Source of the DNA: Chamaea fasciata
Lineage: Eukaryota; Chordata; Aves; Passeriformes; Sylviidae
Length of the DNA: 64,000 bases
Reading direction: 5' to 3'
Assembly: GCA_029207755.1 (NCBI GenBank)
Contig: JARCOQ010000006.1
Span: 29,904,522 to 29,968,521, forward strand
Shown here piece after piece: positions 39,435 through 51,945 of the stretch (positions are counted from its first letter, which is position 1; the number at the start of each line of letters is the position of its first letter). Made by a program: the position numbers and the translations under genes. The notes under the pieces are model-generated. The model was not told where the DNA came from. It did not search any database and saw nothing but the letters and a program-made list of their open reading frames with translations.

Positions 39435-40367
39435 AGTAATGGCATAATAATTAATTACCTCTTATGTAAGGCATTTCAGCTGGAGATTTCAAAGTCATGG
39501 TTATGTCAGAACCCAAGTACATTAAACCCCAATGTGGATTCTTTCTTTGAGAGGTAAAGTAGTTTGAAATTACCAAGGCTTAAACTAAGAAGGATTGAAC
39601 AGTAGATAATCAAGGCCACTTTATTTCTCTGAAAGCACTGGGAGAAGGATGTAATGCATTTTAGCTTGTGCTCTTAAACTGCATACCTGCAGTGAACGTA
39701 TTTTAACATTTCTGAATGCCTTGGGGGACAAAGAAGCAGAATAGTGTCTCAAAGTAGGGATCCCCCTTTTTCATCTGCAGATAATTCTGTAACCAACTGT
39801 ATAAAGTAAGCAGTTGCATTCACTTTCGGTAGATTTTCTTTTTTTGCACTCTTTATAAGAGGTTCTATGATTTAACTACCGTGAGCTCTAACCAGCAGTA
39901 GGCTCAAAAAGCTTACCCAAGATAGAGTGACTTAAGCAGTTATTAATGCCTTTGTAGAATCTTTAGGAGTGTTTTATTAATAAGAAAACATGGAAATGTC
40001 TTATTAGTAAGTGAGACTAAAGTCAAAAGGTGTTCTTTTCTTCAGTGGTGTTTGATTTTATTCAGCTTAGTAAGTTAAAAGGTACTAAGACATAATGTAA
40101 TTCCTGTAAAATATTCTAATTAAAATAAATAAATATATAAATAAAGTACTAGAGAGAATCCCTTCTAGCCATTAATGGCTACCATGCTGTCTGATAAGTG
40201 CCAGCATCAAAATAACAGTTTAAAACCCATTAGAGGATACATAAATCCATTGAAATTAAGTGAGGGAACATTTCTTATGCCCCTATCTTCTTTCTACTTT
40301 TGTTCTTCCTTTTGAGATCAGAAATGAATCAAGTACAAGAAACTAAACACAGACACATTCTTTAAAT
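39435..40367. other. AT-rich spacer between direct-repeat copies
   Basis: This is unique-looking sequence with an AAATAAATAAATATATAAATAAA-like patch at about 40124-40146. No gene was seen. Confidence 0.5.
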
Positions 40368-40433
40368 GCTGTCCTTTGGAATTTCTGTTGAAGCACCCTG
40401 TTGCCTTAGATGTTTTAATGGTCTGAATAAATG
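40368..40433 (+). repeat. 66-bp direct repeat, copy B
   Basis: This copy begins GCTGTCCTTTGGAATTTC and ends GGTCTGAATAAATG. It is the partner of 39369-39434, offset by 999 bases, and lies about 50 bases upstream of the LTR-like element. The substitutions relative to copy A are spread along the unit, so the duplication is not very recent. Confidence 0.9.
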
Positions 40434-40483
40434 TCAATCTAAAGATGTTTATTATCTCCAGAGCACAAGAGTCTCTGAATGTC

Positions 40484-41556
40484 TGTGGTGAGTTGGCCCT
40501 GGCTCAATGCCAGATGCCCACCAAAGCTGCTCTGCAGTTGTCCTCTACAGCTGCACAGGGGAGAGAAAATATAATGAAAGCATGTGGGTTGGACATGGAG
40601 AGATCACTCACCAGTTATCATCATGGACAAAATAGACTTGATTCAGGGAAATGAGTTTAATTTATTTTAATCAGAGCAGGATAATGAGAAATAAACACAC
40701 AACTTGAAATATCTTCCCCCACCCCTTCCTGCTTTCTAGGTTTATTTTTTACTCACAAATTCTCTACTTGTTCACCCCTCCAGTGGCACAAGTGAACAGA
40801 GAATTGAGGCTCTGGTCAGTTTATCACACACTCTCTTCCCTTCCTCCTCAGGGGAAGGATTCTTCATGCTCTTTCCCTGCTTTAGCATGTGGTCCTCCAT
40901 GTACTTGTCCTCCCTGGGAGACAGTCCTCCATGAACTTGTCCAGCTTGAGTCCTTCCCACAGGGTGCAGTTTATAGGAATTGCTCCAGCATGAGTCCCTT
41001 CCGTGGGGTCACAAATCCTACCAGCAAATCTGCTCCAGTGCAGGCTCCTCTCTCCACAGATCCTGCCAGGAGCCTACTGCAGCACTGGCTTCCCATGAGA
41101 TCACAGCTTCCTCTGGGCATCCATCTGCTCCAGCATAGGATCCTGCACGTGGACCTCTGCATCCCTGTGGTCTTCCATGGGCTGAAGGGGCACAGCTGCC
41201 TCATCATGGTCTGCACCGTGGGCTGCAGGAAAATCTTTGCTCTGGTGCCTGGAGCGTGTTGTCCCCCTCCTTCTGCATTGACCTTGATGTCTGCAGAGTT
41301 ATTTTTACTCCTTGTAGTATTTTAACTCCTCACTCTGCCTGCTTTTCAAGTTTTAGTTTCTTCCCCTCTTGTTAACTGTTATCCTAGAGGTGCTACCACT
41401 GTTGCTGATGGGCTCAGCCTTGGCCAGCAGTGGATCTGCATTGGAGTCATCTGGCATTGGCTCCATCAGACACGCGGGGAGCTTCTGACAGCTTCTCAGA
41501 GAAGTCAGCCCTGTAGCACCCTCTCTACCAAACCCTTGCCACACAAATCCAATAGA
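40484..41556 (+). mobile_element. LTR-like avian interspersed repeat (probable solo LTR of an endogenous retroelement)
   Basis: The block begins TGTGGTGAGTTGGCCCTGGC, passes through GAGAAAATATAATGAAAG and TTTAATTTATTTTAATCAGA, and then enters a GC-rich module built of degenerate GCTCCAGCATGAGTCCCTTCC-like and TCCTCCATGGGCTG-like units. It closes with a segment around GCTACCACTGTTGCTGATGG and ACACAAATCCAATA. I recognise the order of these segments from a repeat that is frequent in bird genomes and usually treated as an ERV LTR; the exact family name is not certain. GAATG occurs directly before the TG start and again right after the presumed end, a possible 5-bp target duplication. No gag, pol or env sequence is present, so this is at most a solo LTR. 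Confidence 0.65.
40768..41325 (+). other. 185-codon open frame inside the LTR-like repeat, not a gene
   Basis: This is the longest open frame of the window, but it lies entirely within the GC-rich modular part of the repeat at 40484-41556. The translation is Pro/Leu/Ser/Cys-rich and follows the degenerate repeat units instead of any known domain. Similar spurious proteins are predicted from this repeat in other birds. Overlapping frames are open on the minus strand too (40772-40960, 40971-41216, 41353-41655), which indicates composition, not coding selection. Confidence 0.7.
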
Positions 41557-44500
41557 ATGCAGAACATGCCTTTTGTAAGGGAAGCATATATTTGAAGAAA
41601 ATACACGTTTTTGTGAATACAGGATTATCCAAGCATGCCCCATATACTGCTGCAAGACAGCTTATCTCAGATTTCTCCATGAAAATTGTCTCCAGCTACT
41701 GCCAGTTATCTCTTGGCAGCCTTTATGGTACTGTGGTGATTTTAAAAGACTGAAACAGTATGTAGTATTGTGTGTTTCTCTGTCCTACTATTGTCCTAAT
41801 TTTTGTATTTGCAGAGAGATTTTTAAACTTACATGTGGAATGTCTGACTTCCTAAAACAGATTATTAGGCCTTCTTTCTGTCTAAAAAGCGCAATAATAT
41901 GTTAAATCTTTGAGTTTTCATGAAAGCCAAAGTATAACTTGAGCAGGTTTAAATAAACTAAATGATGACTAAAACATGATAGTCCCATTTAAGGTTGCAG
42001 GACTAGCTTATTTTAAAGAATAAGAAGAAATCTTTTTTTTTCCACTCTAAAATAATTTCATTTCAGATGCTAAATAGCTATAAATCCCTTTAAGCTCAAC
42101 TGTGGATATTCGGTTCAGAACACCATGTTTGCCAGCATAGGTCTCCTCTAGAAATGGAAACCTATGTGTAAGGACAATTACAGCATGTTTTTTCCCAGCT
42201 GGTAATGTGTTAAAAATGTGGCTTCTAGTATGCATATAGTGAAGAGCTATGAGAATTTATGGCAAGTGAATTTGGAAGTGCCTCTAAAAGAATTGCCTCA
42301 AAGGGTTTCAGATTCGGTATTGTTTAAGCCTTTCACTGCCTTGTGTGAAGTCTGTACTACTGAGAAGATGCTGAAGGGATGGGAAGGAAAATTGTATTAC
42401 TTTGTGTAGTCCCAAATGAAAACTTACCTGAAGACTTTGTAGACAACAGTATTAACAATTTAAAATTACTTACTTTTTCAAAGCTTGCATGAGTGAATAT
42501 CTGTTGTCTAGGAGCAGAAAACAGTATTATTTGTGAGATGTGTTCACATTCACTCTATTTTGATATTGAAGAAAACACCGGCAGCCTTGTATCAATACTT
42601 TATGTGTATTTTGCCTACTTCACTCCATCTCTCTTTCTTCTTTCTAAGTGCTTGTAAGATCCTGTTTGTTCCAGGGCTTACCTTTTCTGACATATGCACC
42701 AACAGATGGAGTGAATAGAGGAGATAGGGTTACCATTGTGGTAACATCCCTTTTTTTCCATAAGTATATTTAGAATTATGATATAAAACTTACTGCAAGT
42801 GCAAACTTCATACTCATGTAGCCTTTATCCTAAATTATACTTCTGTGAAGCAGAGCAGAAAGCAAATTCAGTGGCTTAGCAAAAGGACATTTAATTAAGC
42901 ATGGATGTTATCTGCTCCCTGTCAGTCTGAATCATGAAAAAAATGGTTCCACTACACAGTACAAAGTTGTTTTCGGACTTTTTGAGAAACCCAAGATTGA
43001 TGCTTTTGTTCCTGTCTTAGCACAAGAAAATGCCAGGGTAAATTATTGTTTAGGTTACAGAGGAGAAAAAGTACACAAGCAGCTTTTAGTTTTATGTTTG
43101 TTTCTGATTTAGTTCTTCCTTTTACAAATGTCATACTGCAATTAAATAACAAGTATCTGCTGAGTTACTGAAGAAGTATACGAGGAACATCATCAGTGAT
43201 TTTCCCACAATATCTTGATAATCTCAGAAGGGTTTGGCAAATAATCTTTGATATATTTTAATAAGTAAAAATCTTGGTGTTTACAAAAGAGTTAAATCTA
43301 AGGACTTCACTGTGGCAGATACTGGCTGCTAGAACCATGTTTTGTTGCTCTTGTGAAAGAGCATCAAGAGCCTTTTGATCCTTAATTTTAAAGCCCTGTA
43401 AACTCAACCCTTATGCTCCAAGTTCTCTGCACTTGAAGAGCATATACAACAGGTAAAATAAGGCCTAAAATCATATCAGCAATTTCAGGATCAAGGGCCT
43501 TCCTATAAGTTTTTTCTTATTCAGTCTACTTCCAGTGGGAACTATGAGTACTTTAATTGGAATGTGTTGCAAGTTTGAACGCAACAATGATGAACATGCT
43601 GCAAAACGTGGATGTTAGGGGGTTGTAGGTTTCCAGTAAATCAGACTTCTTTCTAAGCACTGAATTTGTAGCCTTCCTGCCGGGCTGAGTAACAAAACCA
43701 TCTGTTAGTGTGAGCAGAAATCATTTTTGTTTTACTAAAACTGAAGACAGAGTCTGGTTAGGCTTAATCAGGAACTGAACCAAGTTGTCATGTATTTGCC
43801 ACACATCAATCAAGAACTTTTTGTGGTTTTTGAAAGAAATATTTTTTCTATTTTTCATATAAACCAAGCCATTGTCATTGGTCTTCTGTAATTCTTCATT
43901 TGTATGGATTTCAGAAATCCCAAAATAATATGTATAAGGCTTGACTTGCAATTTTAGTTAGCCTCTGGCGGAAGCAGTAAAAAACCTGATGTAGAGAAAT
44001 GGTTCCATTACTTCGATAATTATTAGAGCTCTGGTGAAATATGGGTGCTTCTAGTTGTGCAGGGTATTTAGTGACACTTCAGTCCAGCCTGGGCATTGCA
44101 GGTTATCACCTTTATAAAGAAACCCAATGAATGTATGTGTTCTATAGGCATGTGTCTGATCATGAAATTATTTGCTGAGAATAAAATAGGAAGATAAAAA
44201 TGGAGAAGCTGTTGGTTTAATGAACAGGATTTGAGGGAAAGTTTTACATCTCTTAGGCACTTCTTCACAGAGGAGTTTGAAAGAAAAATAGTCACTGAGT
44301 TTCCACTGCAGAGGGGAAAATGAAAACCCATGAATGGATCATCAGAGTGTAGACACGTGAGGAGCTCTGCAGGTAAGGATGACAAAGTAATTTTAAAAAC
44401 TCTCAAACACCAGGCAGTGCAGCTTACCTAGTAGAGCCTTTGGAAAAATTGAGGAGAAAGCTGAAGTCAAGAGAGTTAGTAAATTAGACCTGTAGGAGAG

Positions 44501-47500
44501 AAGAGCTAATTTGAGAATGGAAACACGATTTCTAGTTCTGACCTACCTATGGTCAAAGTAAGAAGGATTCTCTTGTGAGCTGTTTTTGTGGCTGCCAGGA
44601 AAAGAAAAGCTTTCCTTTGGTGATGATGACTTGTAGTAATGTCTGTTTAGAGTAGTGTTGTCCCTCTTATACTGTTTATTCAAAGCAAACTGGATCTGCA
44701 GCCATTTGTACTTAATTGTTAACCTTGTTATAGCCTTTTTTGTAGAATGGATCTAAGGTAGCTGGCATAGCTGACTCATCAAAGAATGGTACAACATTTG
44801 ACGTTTTTGAAAACTTCTTGAAACTTCTTTATTTTCTTGAAAAAACTCCTTGAACAATAAATAGGCATCTTGCTTAATTAGAAATAAAGTCGCAAAAAAA
44901 TAGTAGAGTATAGGGGAGATGAAGTACAGCTATTGCTCTCTGGTACTTGAAGAACTAATAGGTGAGGTTAGAAATGGTTGCACCTAAAATGAGCAAATTC
45001 TGATCCCTATAAAACAATTTTTGTTGTATTTAAGTTGACAGTTACGAACTACTCAAGCTAACCAATTGTGCCATCTGAAATGAAGGCTGATATATACTAG
45101 GTGCATCTTGCATTTAAACTTCGCTAAAAATAAAAATACCAAGAGGAAACCAGCTGGGATGTATGACCTGTACATCAGGCATACCTTGTGAACTTAAGAT
45201 TTTTTTTTTCTTTCTACAAGACCTGCACTTAATTTTCTTTGACTTAACTTGTCCATCTCTGTCAAATCTGTCTATCCATTTGACATAATCTTGCCTCTGA
45301 TGTATTGGAGGAGCAGACACTGCAGCAGATGAGAGTTTCAGCATATTCCCTTATTGCATTCCCCATTAAAACTCAAGAACTCTTGAGAAACTGCTGAAAC
45401 TACATGCTTGTCCATGCTGGATCAGAGAGCATATGCAATTTCCTGGCATTGCTCACTCACTCAAAAGAGCAGAACCATTTGCTACTTACAACAGACTCTA
45501 GGTACCTTTTGCTACTCTATTATTAGTTCATGTGAATTGAATGCTTCAAAGAAAATTAGTAACTGTAAATTTTTAAAAACTCTTAAGATTAATCTGCATT
45601 AATACAAACACAAATAAAATGCTAGTGATTTATGTGAATCTATTTGTACAAAAGATATTGTAACATGAACTATTATCCTTTTAAAAAATATTAAAAAGTC
45701 AATTAATTGCCCATTCATCATACGGCATTATTTTTTAGTTTTATGGAACTTGTAATCTGTCTCTAATAAAGACTGTTCATAGATACTGAAAAATGTCTAG
45801 AGAATTTCTATTTAAGATCAAATAGGAAGGAGAAAGAATATGAAATAATTCTCAAGAGGCTTGTGAAATTTCCAACTCAATTTTTAATCCTTACTGTTTT
45901 TATATATTTGGATGAACAATTGGAATTCAGAGTGCCAGATGGACTAAACTATAGCTCTGAACTTTTCTGCAGTTCATTTTCAAGGAACCAGTATTTGGCC
46001 TATAGTGTAAAACATGGTTTAATCTCATAAAAATATGGAAAACTGTTTTGGTGCTTTTTTCTAGCCTTAAAAAGAGACCTTCAACCCCAGAAAACAAGAA
46101 TGAGATTGAAAAAAATCTCGTGTTTTGGGTGGGAGAAGAAATATATGAGGAAGAAAAAGTGGCTTGCAGACGTTAATTGCATAAAAAATAAAGAAATGCT
46201 TAAGCAAACAAAGATAACTGTAATGTTTATATTTAACATCCACATAATAATGGAAACAATGGTATTTTTAAAATTGTATGTTTACCATTTTATTCACACA
46301 TCATAACAATTTCATATAATCAGCTTTACATATCTGTGAATACCTCACTTCTGTGTTACAGATAAAATGCCATTACACACCATTCACTGAGGGGTTAGTC
46401 CATATGTACAGAAAAGCTCTTTATAAAGCTAAGAAAATTGTACATAGCATTTCTTCACTACTCGGTCTGATTTCAACAAAGTCTGTTGTGAATTCCTGGC
46501 ATTATAAATGTGTTGCTGTTCCTGAAGGGATCTTCATCTTACTCTTGTCAATGGGAAATGGTGCCCATGAGTAGAAAAATGATACTGTTAAACTGGAAGT
46601 TAATCTATTTTAGTATCCTGATTTTTAAAATTTTTCTACCAGACACATATTTCTCATTTAAATAGAGATGGTAGAAAAATCATATTCTGCCATTCTTTCC
46701 TTCATCCCTTATGTGGCTTTTTTACCTTCTGGTTCTTGTCTTAACCAGGCAGTATTTATTTGCCTGCTTCTTCGTCCCTTTAGGGTGTCCTGCATGACTC
46801 CAAATGTTTAGGAGATCAGGTCCTCATTGCCTTCATGCTAGCAATGTAGTTTTTGATGAAGGTGCTCTGTAGTCTTAGTGAAAGATGCCTTTACTGAATG
46901 GAAACAGGTCATTACATCACTGCAACACAAATAAAAATCATAGCTCAAAAAGTGAAATTGGAATCTGTCTAAGGCTGAAATTGCGGTTGTGCCTCACTCT
47001 TATTTACAAGCAATACTTTCATTTCCTATATGTTATTAAATAAGATTTTAGTAATCCAAATATTCTATATGGAACATTACTATATAATCCACACTTATGA
47101 CCTGCTCTATATTTCTTGTGTCATAAACAGCTCTACTCCTTTTCTATAAATCAGTGAAACTGCAAATAGTGTAGAAGAAAAATGGGTAGCTTGTCTAATT
47201 ACAGAACATTAGGAAGATCAGAAGAGAGCAGCTCTTTAAATGGTCAGACATAATGCTTAAACCCTGATTGTAACAAGGTGTCATGACACACATTTGCCCC
47301 TCCCTCATGGCAATCCCTGTAAAAGGGATGAGAAATTGCAGAACCATTATCAATTCTCATTAAACTGTGCAAACTTCTATATACTTTTTGTGGGTCCAAT
47401 ATTCATATACACCTATGAATCACTACATCAGCTTTTTTTTTAACATTTGAATGCCAAGTTCAGTAAAGAGATACCTTATTTTAATATGACAAGAAGATGA

Positions 47501-50500
47501 TGATTAAAGAAAAAGTTTTAAGGATGTACATTTTCTTACTTTCCCATTTAAAATCTGATTTTCCCAAGAACAATGTAAGAATAGTCTGTTTTTTTGTAGA
47601 GGATTTGCTGTTACAGGACTGTATGGGATACTGTAATTCTGTAATATATAATGCTTAGGTTTTGATAAAGAATAGCAGTTTGAAATTGCACTATTACCCA
47701 TGGTCAGGAATTGCTTGTGGATAGAAGTAGCAACTTGAAAATATGGGACTGTTCTTGTCAAAACCGTGAGGCTATTCCTTAGGTTAGAGCTTCTCTTGTT
47801 TATTTCTCTCTGGTGCAGAAGAGTTTGTTTTTTCATCACAGAAAATCAAGCAATCACTTGTATTCAATTTGGCCCCTCAACAAAATTCTGTGTTTTTGTA
47901 GTCCTTGAACAACACTGGCTTGAAATGCCTTTTTTTGTCTAAGTGTAGACCTCTGGCTGCTCTGTATTTGTGAAAAAAGACAAGTCTGGCTGCTCCAGCT
48001 GGCTTCCTCTATGTAAGCAGCTCAGGTGGGAATGGTGCTTTTTCAGTGGAGGGATGCTTAAAAAGGCCTCCAATGTGCAGGTTAAAAAGATTTCTGGAGG
48101 CCTACAGTCTAAGCACATGACAAAGATGAAGAAAAATTGGAGAAATAAACAGTGGCAGAGGGAACATATAAGGTGAGTTTGTAGTGCCACTTTCCTGTCT
48201 TACAGGTTAATGGTAATCTTAGGTTCTTATTTCTGATAAAAGTCTAGTTTATTAGCTCATAACTACAACAGAACAAACAACTTAGACTCTCTCCATTTGT
48301 GATTCCATTTCTTCTTCCCATCTGTTCAATTTGCTATTGCTTTTTCTATAATGGGTCCTCTGCAGTATTATAGTTCATAGTTACGTGAAGCAAATGAAAG
48401 ACATTATGAAAATGGCAAAGCAATGAACATTTCTCTTTGCTAAAACAGAGTTTTAGCCTTTCCTATATGACATGAAAAAACTTGCTTTATTTTAGTCTTT
48501 TTTGTTGCTTTGAACTTATGGTACGATAGAGGAATTAAAATTTGAAAATAAAGAATAAAAATATTTTTTGATCAGTGTTGCATTCTGAGTTATGAGTGCT
48601 TTGGATATGGTGAAAACCTATAAAATTTCTGTTCTTATGACATTGTCTAGATATTTATTTCTGAAAACACCACACTCAAAGTACTCTTTCTTCATGTTGT
48701 CAAACAATATTGAAACACTGGGGGCTTATAAGTAGTTCCAAAGACATAATGTTATTTTCTATGCGAAATAAAGTTTCATCATGGTAATTCTCCAATATTA
48801 TAATATTCAAAAAATCATAGCTTATCAAGGTACATTTTACTGAAGAGTAAAGTGTAAATAATTGTGTTTCTGTGTGATATTTTTATGGTGGAACAGCTAG
48901 TCTTATGATTGTAAGGGAATCATAATCTATGTGTGGGAACAGGAAGTGCCTTGCATTGATCTTTGCTACATGGCCGGAGTTAGTCTACTGGTCAGATACT
49001 TCTTTCATATAGGCGAGAAATTGCCATAGGCTGGAATAACACAGCTGAATTTTGAGGGCTCCTTAGGGTGGTTGAGTTGTGTGAGACTTCAGGACATCGT
49101 CACGTTGTATGGCAGTGATTTGTTGTGCCAGTGATGCCAGACCCTGTGTGAGTTCCCAGGTCTCCAAGAGAAAATAATGTAGAAGGAGCAGAAGACAGTG
49201 CAAAGAAACCTTCACTGAGATAAGGTAGCAGAACAATAAATCTTGAGATTTGTAGATGGGACAGTGTCACCTTCACAGAAGTGCCTGGCCTTTCCACAGT
49301 GCCCTCTTCTTCCTCCTTCTCTGTTCAGTGAATTCACTAAGTTTATGGTCACACAAACTCCCTCCTATGAGGTAAATTACGCTGCTGTCTACAAAGAGGT
49401 ATCTGTTTGTATTTAATGCCTTGCAAACACTGAGCAGTAGTTGTGATGTATTATAACTACTTTTCAGTTTATCACCATATGCTATAACTATCTGTCCAGG
49501 CAAAAGTGAAAGAAAAAAAGGTCCTAAAACCATATTTTTTCATTTGATATGATGACAAATCTATTCATTAGAAACCTCTTTTTGTTTTTGCCTAGAAACC
49601 TTTATATGGCAACCTTCCCTCCAAAACCCCATGTAACTACCACTGTACTCCGTGAACTGAGGTAGAATAAGTTTTAAGCTGTAATTGACTTCTATGTTGA
49701 AAATATTAACTGAAATGGCAGAAAATCAACCGTGTGTTGAGGCAGAGCAGTAAACTCCAGTAATGAGTTACACTCTTTAAATTTGCTGTATGGCAATATA
49801 TTATTAATTGGTCATTTATAACAAATGCATACTATCAAATTTGTATCAGCTAGTCATATAAATGTAATTATGTTTTCATAGTGTGCATTGTTATGAGTTC
49901 AAGTTTTGTGGTTTTCTGTGAGTACTTGTCTCTATTGGATAAGCTTCAATGTACAGTATCTGGTTTGAGCTGTACTACCCTCGTGGTAAATTAGTGAATA
50001 TTTATTTATGGTTTGATTGTTAAGCATAGAGAATGTGCACTAGCTATGTCTTCATGCAGATTCAAATAAGAATCTATATGAAGATTTCCCAGAAATAAAG
50101 TTCTCATTTTTTCTCTTGCATCCACTTCTGTTATGATTAAGGGTTTTTTTGAAAATATCAAAGAAATACTAATTAAGGAAAGTGTTGAATGGAGAAGGCA
50201 TTGAAAGATTAAGATTGACATACTGTTTTCCTCCTTCACTTCTTAGGTACTCACATGATATTTAGTAGGGAATATGGGATTTTCTTTTTTTTTTTTCTAA
50301 AGAATTGGAGAGATTCAATCTTTGCAGATTTTTTCTGGGCTTGATAGCAAAGCTAAGACATTTAAATTTAGAAGTTTGAATTTCACATGGCAAAAGAAAA
50401 GAAGGTGTTAAACAACAACACGATGTGGTCTTATCGAAAAGGAAGATAGTCTTAGCAAGTTAACATTGAATTAATGGCAACAGAGTAATTTTGACAAGCC

Positions 50501-50920
50501 TAAATATTCAAATGCATAAAACTCTCTCCAGACATCCACTACAAGTTGCATCTTTGAAATAGTAACAGGTTTCAGAGATTTATCATTTGTGTCCTGATAT
50601 TTGGACAACCGGAGTCCAAGCTTTCAAACACATGTTATTTACTGGAAATACTTCTATTAATTTTTTATGGAATAAATCCTGGTCAGCTTCAAATCCTCAT
50701 ACTTTCCCTGTTAAGCGTCTCAGTGTAACTATTGCTCTTTAGTTTAATCACTGTTCCTGAAGACCAGAAGTGCCTCCATTTCAAGAAGGGTCATCTAGAT
50801 TCATAGTCTTTTGCTGTTAGCGCTGTGTCAACACTGGAATTTCCAGGCAAGGTGAAACTAAAAAGGCAACAGAGAAGTTTGACTAGGTTTACAGCCAGCA
50901 AGCAATTTGTAAGGTTTTGA
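41557..50920. other. AT-rich unique DNA, no gene seen
   Basis: Open frames are at most 112 codons and lack recognisable domains. A plus-strand frame at 47970-48176 runs into a good splice-donor-like AGGTGAGT near 48170, but no acceptor or second exon supports it. The stretch 48900-49330 is somewhat GC-richer. No mobile element was recognised. Confidence 0.5.
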
Positions 50921-50927
50921 GTAGAAC

Positions 50928-51165
50928 AGCATAGCAGAGAATTGTTTCTGTTGGAAAAGACATATATAAATACAGCAATCCTTGAGTCCAACTGCCTGAC
51001 CACTTCAGGACTGAACAAAAACTGAAGCATATCTTTAGGGCTGTTGTCCAAATCCCTCTTCAGTACTGGCAGGCTTGAAACATCAAACTAGGTACTAACT
51101 ATTCTAGGTAGCCTGTCCCAGTAACTACATAGCACTGGTTCATAATATCAAGCCTAATTCCAAAC
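50928..51165 (-). mobile_element. CR1 LINE 3' fragment, minus strand
   Basis: Reading the plus strand, the order GTTGGAAAAGACAT, GAGTCCAACTGCCTGACC, CACTTCAGGACTGAACAAAA, GTTGTCCAAATCCCTCTTCA and TAGCCTGTCCCAGT reproduces the reverse complement of a common avian CR1 3' region (GTCCAACTGCCTGACCACTTCAGG..., TTGTCCAAATGCCTCTT, GAAGCCTGTTCCAG). About 240 bp survive with many substitutions, so this is an old copy. Its terminus type differs from the copies at 25.25 and 51.45 kb, implying another subfamily. The minus-strand frame across 50791-51051 is a by-product of this repeat. Confidence 0.8.
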
Positions 51166-51452
51166 CAGTAAATGGATTAATTTTGTGAATTATTCACATT
51201 TGCTTATGAAGGATAATAAGACAATGGTATTTTCATTGCTTAATTCATGTCTCCTGGAGACAAAAGTAGCAGACCATGCTTACATGGAATGCCCATGAAG
51301 TCTATTAACAAGAAAAGAAGCACATAAGGAAACACATTCAACTGACGTCTTCCAGTAAATCTGGAGTAATAGAAAGAAAAATCTTACCTGTTAACTTTGC
51401 AGATAAAATTGGGGAAGATAATAACATCATGATCTTTTAATGAAAATGAGTT
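51166..51452. other. short AT-rich spacer between two CR1 copies
   Basis: No recognisable feature was found in this interval. Confidence 0.5.
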
Positions 51453-51945
51453 CTGTGTGTGCAGTTTTGGGTGCCACAGTATAAGGATATAAAGCTACTA
51501 GGGAGCATCCAAAGGAGGACTGTAAGGATAGTGAAGGGTCTTGAGGAGAAGCCATACGAAGAGTGGCTGAGGTCATTTGGTCTGTTCAGCCTGGGAAACA
51601 GGAGACTGAAGGAAGACCTCATTGCAGTTACAACTTCATTGAGAGGGAAAGAGGAGGAGCGACACTGATCTCTTCTCCATGGTGACCAGTGATAGGACCC
51701 ACGGGAATGGCATGAAGAGGTTTAAGTTGTATATTGGGAGAAGGTTCTTCGCCAAAAGGTGTTTGGGCACTGGAACAGCTCCCCAGGGAAGTGGTTACAG
51801 CACCAAGCCTGGCAGAGCTCAAGAAGCATTTGGGCAGTGCTCTCAGGCACATAGTGTGACTCTTGGAATGTTCTGTGCAGGATCAGGAGTTGGACTTGAT
51901 GATCCCGGTGGGTCCCTTACAACTCTGGATATTCTATGATTCTGT
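51453..51945 (+). mobile_element. CR1 LINE, 5'-truncated copy with complete 3' end
   Basis: About 490 bp match the avian CR1 3' part from GTGCAGTTTTGGGTGCCACA to GGGTCCCTTACAACTCTGGA and the terminal ATTCTATGATTCTGTA. The first frame (51459-51668) encodes the end of the ORF2 product: IQRRTVRIVKGLEEKPYEEW and FGLFSLGNRRLKEDLIAV correspond to the family's VQRR..KGLE..PYEERLR..GLFSL..RRL..DLI motif. A second frame (51679-51939) continues with SDRTHGNGMKRFKL, so a frameshift or stop separates them. The endonuclease and reverse-transcriptase parts are absent, so the copy is dead on arrival. It is the best preserved CR1 here and the youngest by appearance. CR1 insertions normally lack long target duplications, and none was seen. 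Confidence 0.95.

Noticed and set aside
47970..48185. Plus-strand frame running into a strong donor-like AGGTGAGT
   Set aside because: A single donor-like motif is common by chance; there is no convincing acceptor or second exon, and the minus strand is open as well.
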